Source of the DNA: an uncultured Paraprevotella sp.
Lineage (GTDB): Bacteria; Bacteroidota; Bacteroidia; Bacteroidales; Bacteroidaceae
Length of the DNA: 64,000 nt
Assembly: GCA_910586505.1 (NCBI GenBank)
Contig: CAJUGV010000003.1
Coordinates: 186,262 to 250,261 of the forward strand
Reading direction: 5' to 3'
Both the position numbers and the translations under genes were made by a program. This document shows, one piece after another, positions 25,538-33,714 of this stretch (position 1 is the stretch's first letter; each line of letters opens with the position of its first letter). The notes under the pieces are model-generated. The model saw only the letters and a program-made list of their open reading frames with translations. It did not search any database and was not told the origin of the DNA.

Positions 25538-26469
25538 TGCGAGGTCTGGTGATCCGTAACACAGGAAGCTGGTACGTTGTCCGCACGGACGACGGCCGGC
25601 TTATTGACTCTAAAATTAAGGGGAACTTCCGTCTGAAAGGCATCCGCAGCACCAATCCTGTAGCCGTAGGCGACTTCGTACAAATCGTAATTAATGCGGA
25701 AGGCACTGCTTTCATCACAGAAATCGAAGACCGGAAGAACTACATCATACGCAAAGCCTCCAACTTGTCCAAACAGAGCCATATCATAGCGGCCAACGTG
25801 GACCAGGTTTTTCTAATTGTCACCGTAAATCATCCGCAGACCTCCACCATTTTCATAGACCGTTTTCTGGCCTCGGCCGAAGCATATCGCGTTCCCGTAT
25901 CGCTCATTTTCAACAAGACCGACCGTTACGATGCAGATGACCTGCGCTACATGAAGGGTATGATGCATCTCTATACTACCATCGGATACCCCTGCCACAC
26001 CTGCTCGGCCCTGCTTTCGGAGGGTATCGAAGAACTACGCCGCAGCCTGAAAGGAAAAACCACTTTGCTTTCAGGGCACTCCGGTGTCGGTAAGTCTACT
26101 CTGCTGAACACCCTTATACCCGACCTTCATGTGCGCACAGCGGAAATATCTGCCGCACATAACACCGGAATGCATACCACCACTTTCAGCGAGATGTTCG
26201 ACCTGCCGGAAGGCGGATGCCTCATTGATACTCCGGGTATCAAAGGATTCGGCACATTCGATTTCGAAAAAGAGGAGGTGGCGCACTATTTCCGCGAAAT
26301 TTTCCAGGCTTCAACAGACTGCAAATACAACAACTGTACACACACCCATGAACCGGGCTGCGCCGTACGCCGTGCAGTGGAAGAGCATCTCATCAGCGAA
26401 AGCCGTTATACTTCATACCTCAACATGCTGGAGGATCAGAACGAGAGCAAATACCGGCAAAGTTATTAA
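25537..26469 (+). CDS. rsgA: Small ribosomal subunit biogenesis GTPase RsgA
   Basis: A 310-residue GTPase that helps mature the 30S subunit. It has an N-terminal OB-fold (about 1-70), a circularly permuted GTPase domain with NKTD (about 127-130), G1 loop GHSGVGKST and DTPG, and a C-terminal zinc knuckle with CKYNNCTHTHEPGC. The permuted order G4-G1-G3 is typical of the family. It is coupled to frr upstream and is followed by the NfeD-like gene after 21 bases. Confidence 0.97.
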   Translation: MRGLVIRNTGSWYVVRTDDGRLIDSKIKGNFRLKGIRSTNPVAVGDFVQIVINAEGTAFITEIEDRKNYIIRKASNLSKQSHIIAANVDQVFLIVTVNHPQTSTIFIDRFLASAEAYRVPVSLIFNKTDRYDADDLRYMKGMMHLYTTIGYPCHTCSALLSEGIEELRRSLKGKTTLLSGHSGVGKSTLLNTLIPDLHVRTAEISAAHNTGMHTTTFSEMFDLPEGGCLIDTPGIKGFGTFDFEKEEVAHYFREIFQASTDCKYNNCTHTHEPGCAVRRAVEEHLISESRYTSYLNMLEDQNESKYRQSY

Positions 26470-26490
26470 CTTTTCTAAATCCTGCCCATT

Positions 26491-26955
26491 ATGGAAATAC
26501 TCATCATCGCACTCCTATTCACACTCTGCGCCGTATTGCTGGCCGTAGAAATATTCATCGTACCGGGCATCAGTCTGGCCGGAATCGGGGCTGCCTGTAG
26601 CCTCGTTATCGCCAATTACATGACATTCGCCAGTTTCGGCACCACTGCCGGCCTGTGGGTACTGACCGTATCCATTATTCTCGGCATCCTGCTGGGCTAT
26701 TGGATCATACACACCGGACTGTTGGACAAATACTCTTTGCACAAATCCATAGACTCCACAGCGGCCACGGAAGAACAACTTTCCGTACACCCCGGCGATG
26801 AGGGAGTCACCCTGACACGACTTGCTCTTGTAGGCAATGCCGACATCGGCGGCCGGATAGTGGAAGTGAAATCCGCCGACGGTTTTCTGGACGAAGGCAC
26901 TCCCGTCATTGTGGTGCGTGTAAACGAATCGCAAATCACCGTAAAGAAGAAATAA
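26491..26955 (+). CDS. NfeD-like membrane protein (short form)
   Basis: A 154-residue protein with two to three membrane segments in residues 1-75 and a soluble C-terminal OB-fold (about 95-154, VHPGDEGVTLTRL ... VKSADGFLDEGTPVIVVRV). This is the short NfeD form, which lacks the serine protease domain. NfeD proteins are typically encoded beside flotillin-like proteins and act with them in membrane microdomains, and floA begins 31 bases downstream here. The partner assignment rests on this family rule plus the gene order. Confidence 0.9.
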   Translation: MEILIIALLFTLCAVLLAVEIFIVPGISLAGIGAACSLVIANYMTFASFGTTAGLWVLTVSIILGILLGYWIIHTGLLDKYSLHKSIDSTAATEEQLSVHPGDEGVTLTRLALVGNADIGGRIVEVKSADGFLDEGTPVIVVRVNESQITVKKK

Positions 26956-26986
26956 CCTTTTTATCAATCTCTTTAATTATCATCCT

Positions 26987-27985
26987 ATGTTTGAGAATCC
27001 TGTAATTTTTCCGGCGTTCATCGCCATTGCAGCCATCATCGTGCTGTCGGTATTCTTCCATTTCGTACCGTTCTTCCTTTGGCTCTCCGCCAAGGTTTCG
27101 GGCGTACACATCTCACTGATACAGCTCTTCCTGATGCGCATCCGCAATGTGCCCCCCAGTGTTATCGTGCCCAGTCTCATCGAAGCACACAAAGCCGGAC
27201 TTAAGAACATCACCCGCGACAATCTGGAAGCCCACTATATGACGGGCGGACATGTACAGCGTGTGGTCCATGCCCTCGTTTCGGCCTCGAAAGCCAATAT
27301 CGACCTACCGTTCGAAAAAGCCACCGCCATCGACCTGGCCGGACGAGATGTATTCGAAGCCGTACAGACATCCGTCAACCCGAAAGTAATCGACACCCCG
27401 CCTGTTGCCGCAGTAGCCAAGAACGGCATACAACTGATCGCCAAGGCACGTGTTACCGTACGCGCCAACATCCACCAACTTGTGGGAGGCGCAGGCGAAG
27501 ACACCATCCTGGCACGTGTAGGCGAAGGCATCGTATCTTCCATCGGCTCCGCCGACAATCATGAGAAAGTGCTGGAAAATCCTGACTCCATTTCCAAACT
27601 GGTACTCAAAAAAGGCCTGGATGCCGGCACGGCTTTCGAAATCCTGTCTATCGATATCGCCGACATCGACGTAGGTAAAAACATCGGTGCCACCTTACAG
27701 ATAGACCAAGCCAATGCCGACAAGAACATCGCACAAGCCAAAGCCGAAGAACGCCGTGCCATGGCCATCGCCGCCGAACAGGAAATGAAAGCCAAGGCAC
27801 AAGAAGCGCGCGCAGAAGTGATACAGGCTGAAGCCGAAGTGCCCAAGGCACTGGCACAAGCTTTGCGCGACGGCCATATGGGCTTCATGGATTACTACAA
27901 ACTGGAAAACCTGAAAGGCGACACCGCGATGCGCGAGAACATCAGCAACCTGACCAAAGGAGACATCACGGAAGTGTTGAAGTAA
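26987..27985 (+). CDS. floA: Flotillin-like protein FloA
   Basis: A 332-residue SPFH-family scaffold that assembles at membrane microdomains. One N-terminal membrane segment (about residues 6-26) is followed by the SPFH domain (ARVTVRANIHQLVGGAGEDT and GEGIVSSIGSA) and a C-terminal Ala/Glu-rich coiled coil (AKAEERRAMAIAAEQEMKA). Length is as expected for the family. It follows its NfeD partner and is closed by a terminator 26 bases after the stop. Confidence 0.95.
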   Translation: MFENPVIFPAFIAIAAIIVLSVFFHFVPFFLWLSAKVSGVHISLIQLFLMRIRNVPPSVIVPSLIEAHKAGLKNITRDNLEAHYMTGGHVQRVVHALVSASKANIDLPFEKATAIDLAGRDVFEAVQTSVNPKVIDTPPVAAVAKNGIQLIAKARVTVRANIHQLVGGAGEDTILARVGEGIVSSIGSADNHEKVLENPDSISKLVLKKGLDAGTAFEILSIDIADIDVGKNIGATLQIDQANADKNIAQAKAEERRAMAIAAEQEMKAKAQEARAEVIQAEAEVPKALAQALRDGHMGFMDYYKLENLKGDTAMRENISNLTKGDITEVLK

Positions 27986-28010
27986 AGGCGTGAGATACAA
28001 ATATAAGAAA

Positions 28011-28046
28011 CTGCGGAGAACTTGGGTTGTTCTCCGCAGTTTTTTT
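28011..28046 (+). terminator. Terminator after floA
   Basis: A perfect 11-bp stem (28011-28021 with 28029-28039), seven-base loop and seven T's. Strong Rho-independent terminator. Confidence 0.85.
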
Positions 28047-28119
28047 ATCAACGGCATCAGATAAAATGTCTTTTAAAAAACGTATCTTCGCAGACATAAA
28101 CATCAAGCATTCCGAACTT

Positions 28120-28731
28120 ATGAAAACCAATAGGGAAAAACTGCTGCAAGACGCGTTTGTCATGTTCCTGCAATACAACTATGAAAAAGCAAGCTATAGC
28201 CTGCTGACACAGGCGACCGGCATATCCAAAGCCGGAATTTCGTACTACTATCCCACCAAACAAGAACTGTTTATGGCCGTAGTAGACCGTTATATCCTGG
28301 AAACACACGATGCAGATATGAAATTTACACCCGCCGAGTCTTTCGCCGAATTCCTCGATAATTTTGTGCACAACGTACGAAAAACCATGGACTGGTATGT
28401 AAACATACTCCGACAGGCAAGGAACACCGGCGACAGCACTGTCTACTCCAACTTCTTCGGCTTTATGCCGCAGGTACAGCGCTACTATCCCAACGCAAAG
28501 GAGAAACTTCAGGTCTTTTGGGAGAGATTTCTGTCACGATGGCGCATAGCCATAGCAGATGCAGTAAAACGCGGAGAGCTGCGCAGTGATACAGACATAG
28601 AACTGACCGCAAACATGTTCAACAATATCTATCTGGGTATGTCGTTCATGAAATCCTTCTCCACAGGATTGGATACCGAAGAGTTACAACGTTCCTTGCA
28701 GTATCTTTATTCCATGCTAAAAGCACATTGA
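28120..28731 (+). CDS. TetR family transcriptional regulator
   Basis: A 203-residue regulator with an N-terminal helix-turn-helix (about residues 5-50, including ATGISKAGISYYYPTKQELF) and an all-helical C-terminal ligand/dimer domain. I choose ATG 28120; the frame is open to 28027 but a TATCTTCG sequence at 28083-28090 resembles a -7 promoter element, so upstream starts would not be in the mRNA. It stands alone between two terminators, and no divergent target gene is adjacent, so its ligand and regulon are unknown. Confidence 0.9.
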   Translation: MKTNREKLLQDAFVMFLQYNYEKASYSLLTQATGISKAGISYYYPTKQELFMAVVDRYILETHDADMKFTPAESFAEFLDNFVHNVRKTMDWYVNILRQARNTGDSTVYSNFFGFMPQVQRYYPNAKEKLQVFWERFLSRWRIAIADAVKRGELRSDTDIELTANMFNNIYLGMSFMKSFSTGLDTEELQRSLQYLYSMLKAH

Positions 28732-28770
28732 CCTGCTGATTTTTCTCTGTTCTCCACAGTGAAACATAAA

Positions 28771-28816
28771 AAACCGACCGTTCTTCCGAATTTAACCGGA
28801 CGAACGGTCGGTTTTT
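28771..28816 (+). terminator. Terminator after the TetR gene
   Basis: A 13-bp perfect inverted repeat (AAACCGACCGTTC/GAACGGTCGGTTT) followed by TT, 39 bases after the stop. The A-rich 5' side means it could also work on the - strand. Confidence 0.75.
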
Positions 28817-28915
28817 ATCAGAAAATCCTTATCTTTGCTGCCGCAGACGCATCATTCTGGTGCGAGAGAAACAAATAATTTAAGAGTATAACCATTTTAA
28901 TTAAAGACAAAGAGT

Positions 28916-29608
28916 ATGACTTTCCTTATCGTTATCGGATGCATCGCCCTTTACATGGGTTACTTTTTTTATGCAAGACAAAAAAACGCTCAACGCACGG
29001 CGCTGGTAAACCAAACGGACTTCAAGACGGAATTCACCAAAGCAGAATCATATAGAAAGCAGTTTCTGGATTCAGACGGAGCATTCCTGAAAAAAGCGAT
29101 GAAGCAGGAACGGATCGACGCCATAAACTATGCCAACATAGAGTATAGCGTAACCGACTCCCTGAAAGACGGCATGAAAAACAAATTAAAAGGCATGGCT
29201 ACCTTAGGCACCGTCCGCTTCCGCTCCGTACACACCCCGAAATATTTGGTGCTGAGCGGCGATACCCTACACCTGTTCGACACAGACACGGACGGAGAGA
29301 TCGATACCCATCTCACGTTCTCTCCCCTCGAACTTCGTGAATCCCATCTCATCGAATACCCTCTCAAAGGGCAGGAAAAGGCACAGGCCGAGGCACGCGG
29401 TAATAATATACGCGCCTATAAAATATCATTAAAGACCGATAAGCAGCCATTGGAGCTTATCATCTACTCCAGTCTTATCTTCACCAATATCCCGGAAGTT
29501 CCCGGTTCTCCCGAAGAAGCCGTACGCGATATCATAGTGGCCAATGATTTCCTGAAACAATTGGGCGACCTCTATCCTAACCTAAGGGTGGAGCTCCCAA
29601 TCCGATGA
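28916..29608 (+). CDS. Membrane-anchored protein, unknown function
   Basis: I do not recognise a family. The 230-residue protein has one N-terminal membrane segment (about residues 2-19) and a soluble remainder of mixed alpha/beta character: a helical, charged part to about residue 90, then a beta-rich part (TPKYLVLSGDTLHLFDTDTDG). A -7 element TATCTTTG lies at 28830-28837. The next gene, also a membrane protein of unknown function, starts 55 bases later, so the two probably form a pair. Confidence 0.75.
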   Translation: MTFLIVIGCIALYMGYFFYARQKNAQRTALVNQTDFKTEFTKAESYRKQFLDSDGAFLKKAMKQERIDAINYANIEYSVTDSLKDGMKNKLKGMATLGTVRFRSVHTPKYLVLSGDTLHLFDTDTDGEIDTHLTFSPLELRESHLIEYPLKGQEKAQAEARGNNIRAYKISLKTDKQPLELIIYSSLIFTNIPEVPGSPEEAVRDIIVANDFLKQLGDLYPNLRVELPIR

Positions 29609-29663
29609 TCCGCCCGACCTGTTTCCGCATTTAAATAAATAATCAGGACCGAGCAATCACCGT

Positions 29664-30869
29664 ATGTACAAACCGGCTTATCTGTTTTTGGCATTTCTTC
29701 TGCTGTCTGTCTCCGTACTGCATGGACGGATCTCCACAGAACCACCTATGCATAAGGATTCGACACAGGACACGTTCGACATCTTCTGCATCGGGGCAAA
29801 CACCACTGCCCCGGATGCGGAAACCATACTGCACCCGTCCCGGCCAGTCACGGACACCGTAGCCTGCACCCTCCGCATCTTCCTGCCCCACGGAAAGGAA
29901 GACGCGGCCCCCGTGCAGGTTGTCCTCCACTGCAACCGCCGCCCCGACTCCACTCCTCCCGTACTGGTCATAGAAGGACAACGGCTGGAGAAGTTAAGCG
30001 AAAGTTCCTGCTTTAGGGTTCAAAACGGAGTGGAATCGAATGAGTACGAATACCGCTACAAATTCTACCCCAGCCGCAACGGGTACTTTTCCTGCCATGC
30101 GCCATACCTGGCCTTTAACGGCACTAATTATGAAGGTTCGATAGATTTCTCCGCCCCCGCCATAGAAGCCGACAACGACAGGATATATCCGAGAACACTC
30201 CACTCCAAGAGAGCCGGAAACAAAAACATTCTGCCACTTCTCATTCTTCTTGCCCTTGAATGGCTACTGCTCAAGATACGCTATCGCCGCGAATCGGAAG
30301 TCGCGCTTGCCGAGTTTGTCCTACGCACCCACCGCCTGCCCCTGAACACCTCATGGGCACTTACCCATTACGGTCTCTCACTGATTCTCTTCTATGTAGC
30401 GGGCCTCCTCACGATCCTCTGCTTCCACCATGCCATGTCAGACAATACCACACCGCATATATCCGCGCTCAACATACGCATTATCTTCACCCTGCTTGCT
30501 TTCGGCATTTTATCCTGGCGCAAACAATCACGCAAACTTCATTTTATCAAAATTGAAACCACACTCGACCACGAAGCCCTAATAAACGCCCTCTCCGCCA
30601 CAGGCGAACACTACGACTGGATTCCGGATCATGTGGGCGACGACTGCATCGTGGCACACACCACTCCCTCCTCTGTCTTTTCCCTGACATGGGGCGAACA
30701 GATATTCGTGGTTTTCGATAAAGAATGCGTATGGGTCAACAGTGTGAACAGCCTTGACAAACGGACGGCCATTTTCTCTTTCGGGCACACACGGCGCAAC
30801 ATTCAACGTGTGGAAGAAGCCATCCGAAACAAGGAACAGGCCCACCATCCGACTGTACCGGGAAACTGA
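29664..30869 (+). CDS. Membrane protein with BatD-like extracytoplasmic domain
   Basis: A 401-residue protein with a signal peptide (about 1-20). The exported part (about 40-185) reads like a BatD domain: FLPHGKEDAAPVQVVLHC, then a SSCFRVQNGVESNEYEYRY block and KFYPSRNGYFSCHAP, similar in pattern to the (S)FRIxNGxxSxSYxYxYxLxPxRxGxFxIP core of BatD. A membrane segment at about 195-210, then two more at about 245-265 and 280-295, and a cytoplasmic C-terminal domain follow. BatD proteins belong to aerotolerance/MoxR-type clusters, but no BatA/B or MoxR gene is adjacent, so this is inference from pattern only. Confidence 0.65.
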   Translation: MYKPAYLFLAFLLLSVSVLHGRISTEPPMHKDSTQDTFDIFCIGANTTAPDAETILHPSRPVTDTVACTLRIFLPHGKEDAAPVQVVLHCNRRPDSTPPVLVIEGQRLEKLSESSCFRVQNGVESNEYEYRYKFYPSRNGYFSCHAPYLAFNGTNYEGSIDFSAPAIEADNDRIYPRTLHSKRAGNKNILPLLILLALEWLLLKIRYRRESEVALAEFVLRTHRLPLNTSWALTHYGLSLILFYVAGLLTILCFHHAMSDNTTPHISALNIRIIFTLLAFGILSWRKQSRKLHFIKIETTLDHEALINALSATGEHYDWIPDHVGDDCIVAHTTPSSVFSLTWGEQIFVVFDKECVWVNSVNSLDKRTAIFSFGHTRRNIQRVEEAIRNKEQAHHPTVPGN

Positions 30870-30963
30870 TCACGCCCCGTCCGTCCCCACATCGCTGTAA
30901 AATATTCCACACCTTGCGGTAAGATTTATAACAAACTGAAAACCAGACATACGGTATACATAG

Positions 30964-31008
30964 AAAAATGATGCGGAGCATTTTTTATTTTTGTCCGCAT
31001 CATTTTTT
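30964..31008 (+). terminator. Terminator after the BatD-like gene
   Basis: A 14-bp inverted repeat (AAAAATGATGCGGA at 30964-30977, TCCGCATCATTTTT at 30994-31007) with a 16-base AT-rich loop, followed by T-rich DNA. Confidence 0.7.
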
Positions 31009-31009
31009 A

Positions 31010-31042
31010 TTTTGATGAGGGAGACTTTTTAAAACGATGCAC
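31010..31042 (+). repeat. Degenerate repeat unit, same type as at 5759-5820
   Basis: TGATGAGGGAGACTTTTTAA followed by AACGATGC closely resembles TCATGAGGATGACTTTTTTA followed by AACCGTGC near 5765. The terminator just upstream also contains ATGATGCGGAG, so the region looks assembled from related pieces. Confidence 0.45.
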
Positions 31043-31176
31043 ATAAAAATCCGGCACACTGCCATGTAAGGAAAAAGGAAGTAAGGCCAAAGGCCGGACA
31101 CTTACCGGAATTCATGAAAAGATAACCCTTATTACGGTTTTGCACCGATCAAAGAACCTTATCCGGAAAAATAGCG

Positions 31177-31184
31177 TACTTTTG
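31177..31184 (+). promoter_or_regulatory. -7 promoter element for the AraC gene
   Basis: TACTTTTG fits TAnnTTTG exactly, 24 bases before the ATG. No clear -33 element at the usual distance, which is common for regulated promoters. Confidence 0.55.
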
Positions 31185-31208
31185 TATCCGCACCAATGAC
31201 GGAACATT

Positions 31209-32105
31209 ATGGAAGAAATACTGAAAGTAAACTCTATAGAACAATACAATCAACTGTTCGGGTTCGAGACCACCCACCCTTTGGTGGGACACGTCAGGTT
31301 CGACCATGCAAGCCAGCAGAAACAGTATCGCATGTCCATGGGGTTCTACGCCCTTTTTCTCAAGGAAACAAAAGGATGTGTCATCAATTACGGAAAAACT
31401 ACGTATGATTTCGACGACCAGACCATCGTATGCTTCGCACCGGGGCAGACGGTAGGTTTCACCCCCATAACAGGAAAACCGGCCAAATCGCGCGGCATCC
31501 TGTTTCATCCCGACTTTATCCGGGGCACCTCCCTGAGACAAAAGATAAAGAAATACACCTTCTTCTCCTATGAGGCCAATGAAGCCCTCCACCTGTCGGA
31601 AAAAGAACGGATTGTCATCACCAATTGCCTGGACATCATACACATGGAGCTGGAGCGCCCTATCGACCGGCATACGCAGGAAATTGTCACGACAAACATT
31701 GAACTGCTGCTGGACTATTGCCTGCGCTTCTACGAACGGCAGTTCATTACCCGCAAGCCGCTCAATACAAGCGCCATAGCACGGTTCGAAACTTTAATAG
31801 ACGAATACCTGGATGCCGGACAAGCCGCTACGGAGGGACTTCCTTCAGTGAAATACTTTGCCGACAAAATCTGCCTCTCTCCCAACTATTTCGGTGATCT
31901 GATCAAGAAAGAAACCGGCAAGACAGCCAAGGAATACATCCAGCTGAAAATGATAGAGGCGGCCAAAGAACAACTGTTGCATCCCGACAAGACCGTATCG
32001 GAAGTGGCCTACAGGCTGGGGTTCCAATATCCTCAGCATTTCGTGCGCTTCTTCAAAAAATATGAAGGCCTCACCCCCGGACAATACAAACAGCAACGGA
32101 ACTGA
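31209..32105 (+). CDS. AraC family transcriptional regulator
   Basis: A 298-residue protein. An N-terminal cupin-like sensing domain (about 1-170; RGILFHPDFIRGT is typical of this class) is followed by an AraC-type double helix-turn-helix (about 205-298), with FADKICLSPNYFGDLIKKET and the closing VAYRLGFQYPQHFVRFFKK. The gene is convergent with the SDR gene and separated from it by a strong hairpin. In Bacteroidetes such regulators often control a neighbouring dehydrogenase, but here the SDR gene is on the opposite strand, downstream, so a link is only a guess. Confidence 0.93.
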   Translation: MEEILKVNSIEQYNQLFGFETTHPLVGHVRFDHASQQKQYRMSMGFYALFLKETKGCVINYGKTTYDFDDQTIVCFAPGQTVGFTPITGKPAKSRGILFHPDFIRGTSLRQKIKKYTFFSYEANEALHLSEKERIVITNCLDIIHMELERPIDRHTQEIVTTNIELLLDYCLRFYERQFITRKPLNTSAIARFETLIDEYLDAGQAATEGLPSVKYFADKICLSPNYFGDLIKKETGKTAKEYIQLKMIEAAKEQLLHPDKTVSEVAYRLGFQYPQHFVRFFKKYEGLTPGQYKQQRN

Positions 32106-32110
32106 ACGTC

Positions 32111-32150
32111 ATAAAGCCTCCCGGTCTCTGCAGAGTCCGGGAGGCTTTAT
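32111..32150. terminator. Hairpin between convergent AraC and SDR genes
   Basis: A perfect 14-bp inverted repeat (ATAAAGCCTCCCGG/CCGGGAGGCTTTAT) with a 12-base loop, six bases after the AraC stop. The GC-rich stem can stop transcription from either side, though T runs are short. Confidence 0.65.
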
Positions 32151-32250
32151 GACGGATTGCCGCGAATGTTTCATTCCAACTCCACCCGTTCCTTGACGAG
32201 CATCGGACTGAGATCTTGGTCGTTTCGCGCCTCCGACTACGTGCACCGCA

Positions 32251-32979
32251 TCACCGATGCCCCATTTTCAGGAACATCCATAAAGGCAAATGCCGGTACA
32301 CCCATGCAACCACCCGCCAACGGCGCGTAACATACACCACCCTGCGCCTGCGTTCTATGGCACGCGCAATCTGACGGCATGCTTTGCCGACCGGGGCCAC
32401 CCAAAACAATCCCTCTCCCTTTGCCATGGCCGTATCCACAAATCCCGGACGGACATCCGTCACCGCTACATACGGGCAACGGTTAGCCAGCCGCTGACGC
32501 AGTCCCTCCAGATAGTTCATCTGAAAGGCTTTCGTGGCATTATAAGCCGGAGCCGCTCCGTTACCGCGTAATCCTCCGGCAGATGTGACCGCAACCAAGT
32601 GCCCGGCCCCCCGGCGCTCAAAATAACGGACGGCCCAATCTGCCACACAGGTCCACCCCATCACATTCACCTCCAGCGTATCACGCTCCAAGGCATCATC
32701 CAAAGCGGGATTGAGAAACCCCGCCCCTGCCGTCAGAATCAGCACATCCACTCCCCCGAGGCGGGAGGCCGTACGTTCCAGTACATCCTGAACCACATCC
32801 GTGTCCGTCACATCACATACCTCACACTCAAACACGCCGGCATAGGCTTGGCACAACGCCGCCAGACACTCCGCACGCCGTCCGGTGATACCGATCCTCA
32901 CTCCGCCCTTTTCGGCATACAGACGGGCCAGCCCTTCACCGATACCGGACGTTGCTCCTACTATCAAAATCTTTTTCAT
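32251..32979 (-). CDS. Short-chain dehydrogenase/reductase
   Basis: A 242-residue SDR enzyme. The nucleotide-binding motif GATSGIGEG (about residues 7-15), the structural LTAGAG (NNAG-equivalent) and the catalytic YNATK motif with an upstream serine (TSAGG) are in place. The C-terminus adds a basic segment with a short hydrophobic stretch (VVAWVYRHLPLWMFLK), suggesting membrane association, as in some SDRs acting on lipids. A -7 element TAATTTTG lies at 33017-33024 on the - strand. Substrate unknown; the Crp-type gene precedes it by 77 bases. Confidence 0.9.
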   Translation of the reverse strand: MKKILIVGATSGIGEGLARLYAEKGGVRIGITGRRAECLAALCQAYAGVFECEVCDVTDTDVVQDVLERTASRLGGVDVLILTAGAGFLNPALDDALERDTLEVNVMGWTCVADWAVRYFERRGAGHLVAVTSAGGLRGNGAAPAYNATKAFQMNYLEGLRQRLANRCPYVAVTDVRPGFVDTAMAKGEGLFWVAPVGKACRQIARAIERRRRVVYVTRRWRVVAWVYRHLPLWMFLKMGHR

Positions 32980-33056
32980 CGTTGTTGGTCATTTTTCTTT
33001 CATCATTACCAACAGACAAAATTAGAAGAAAACAACAAGACGTTTCTTGAAATATT

Positions 33057-33638
33057 TCAAGAAGTTCCCGACTTCAACAATTTCCGCCTTATGGCACTCA
33101 CCGTCTCGGGCGTCACTCCGATAAACGAAGCGATTTCCTTCAACGGCCGCTGTTCTTTCAGTTCCGGATAACGCCTCATCAGATCGACATAGCGCTCTTC
33201 CGGCGTACAACAGTAACTATCCAGCAGGCGGCGGTAGGTCATGACAAAAAGTTGTTCGGCCACGACACGCCCCATACGCTGCCGCTCAGGAGAAGACTCC
33301 CAATAGCCTTTCAAGCGCGCATAGGGCACGACATAAAGCCGGCTTCTCTCAAGAGCCTGCACATCGGCCAATGCCGGACGACCGCATAGGCAGGAAGAGT
33401 ATTCGGCCACGAAACTGTCCCGGAAACTAAAGCCCACGACATGTCCGCTGCCCCGCATATCGGTCCGTACCACGCGGAACATGCCCTCTTCCACATAGGC
33501 CACGCTATCGGCCCGCTCCCCCTGACGCACAAAATAGTCCGCCTTGTCCAGTTCGCGCACGATGCCCTGCTCCACAAAAAAACGTTTCATAGACGAAAGA
33601 TCCAAATCGTCCAGATAATAATCATTAATCCCATCCAT
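33057..33638 (-). CDS. Crp/Fnr family transcriptional regulator
   Basis: A 193-residue regulator with an N-terminal cyclic-nucleotide-binding-like beta barrel (about 20-130; YFVRQGERADSVAYVEEGMF) and a C-terminal winged helix (RPLKEIASFIGVTPETVSAIRRKL). It lacks the Cys cluster of Fnr and the cAMP-binding signature residues of Crp, as do most Bacteroidetes members. An in-frame ATG at 33590 is an alternative start. A promoter -7 element TATTTTTG (33643-33650) sits four bases before ATG 33638, so the mRNA may start at or inside the start codon. It precedes the SDR gene on the same strand. Confidence 0.9.
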   Translation of the reverse strand: MDGINDYYLDDLDLSSMKRFFVEQGIVRELDKADYFVRQGERADSVAYVEEGMFRVVRTDMRGSGHVVGFSFRDSFVAEYSSCLCGRPALADVQALERSRLYVVPYARLKGYWESSPERQRMGRVVAEQLFVMTYRRLLDSYCCTPEERYVDLMRRYPELKEQRPLKEIASFIGVTPETVSAIRRKLLKSGTS

Positions 33639-33642
33639 GATG

Positions 33643-33650
33643 CAAAAATA
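33643..33650 (-). promoter_or_regulatory. -7 element abutting the Crp-type start codon
   Basis: On the - strand TATTTTTG ends four bases before the ATG at 33638. In Bacteroides the transcript starts about 5-8 bases after this element, so the mRNA would begin at or near the A of the ATG. Confidence 0.45.
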
Positions 33651-33714
33651 AGGTTTTCACCGCACTGAAAACATATTCCTTCCCTGTTTTAAAGAATATC
33701 AAGGGATATCAATG

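Larger units (their letters stand above)
30870..31208. other. Intergenic stretch with terminator, repeat and AraC promoter
   Basis: This 339-base gap has no credible coding region. It holds a terminator (30964-31008), a repeat unit like the one near 5760 (31010-31042), and a -7 promoter element for the AraC gene (31177-31184). Confidence 0.6.

Noticed and set aside
28027..28120. Upstream start for the TetR gene at 28027 or 28066
   Set aside because: The earlier start lies in the floA terminator, and a -7-like element falls between 28066 and 28120; the helix-turn-helix begins right after the ATG at 28120.
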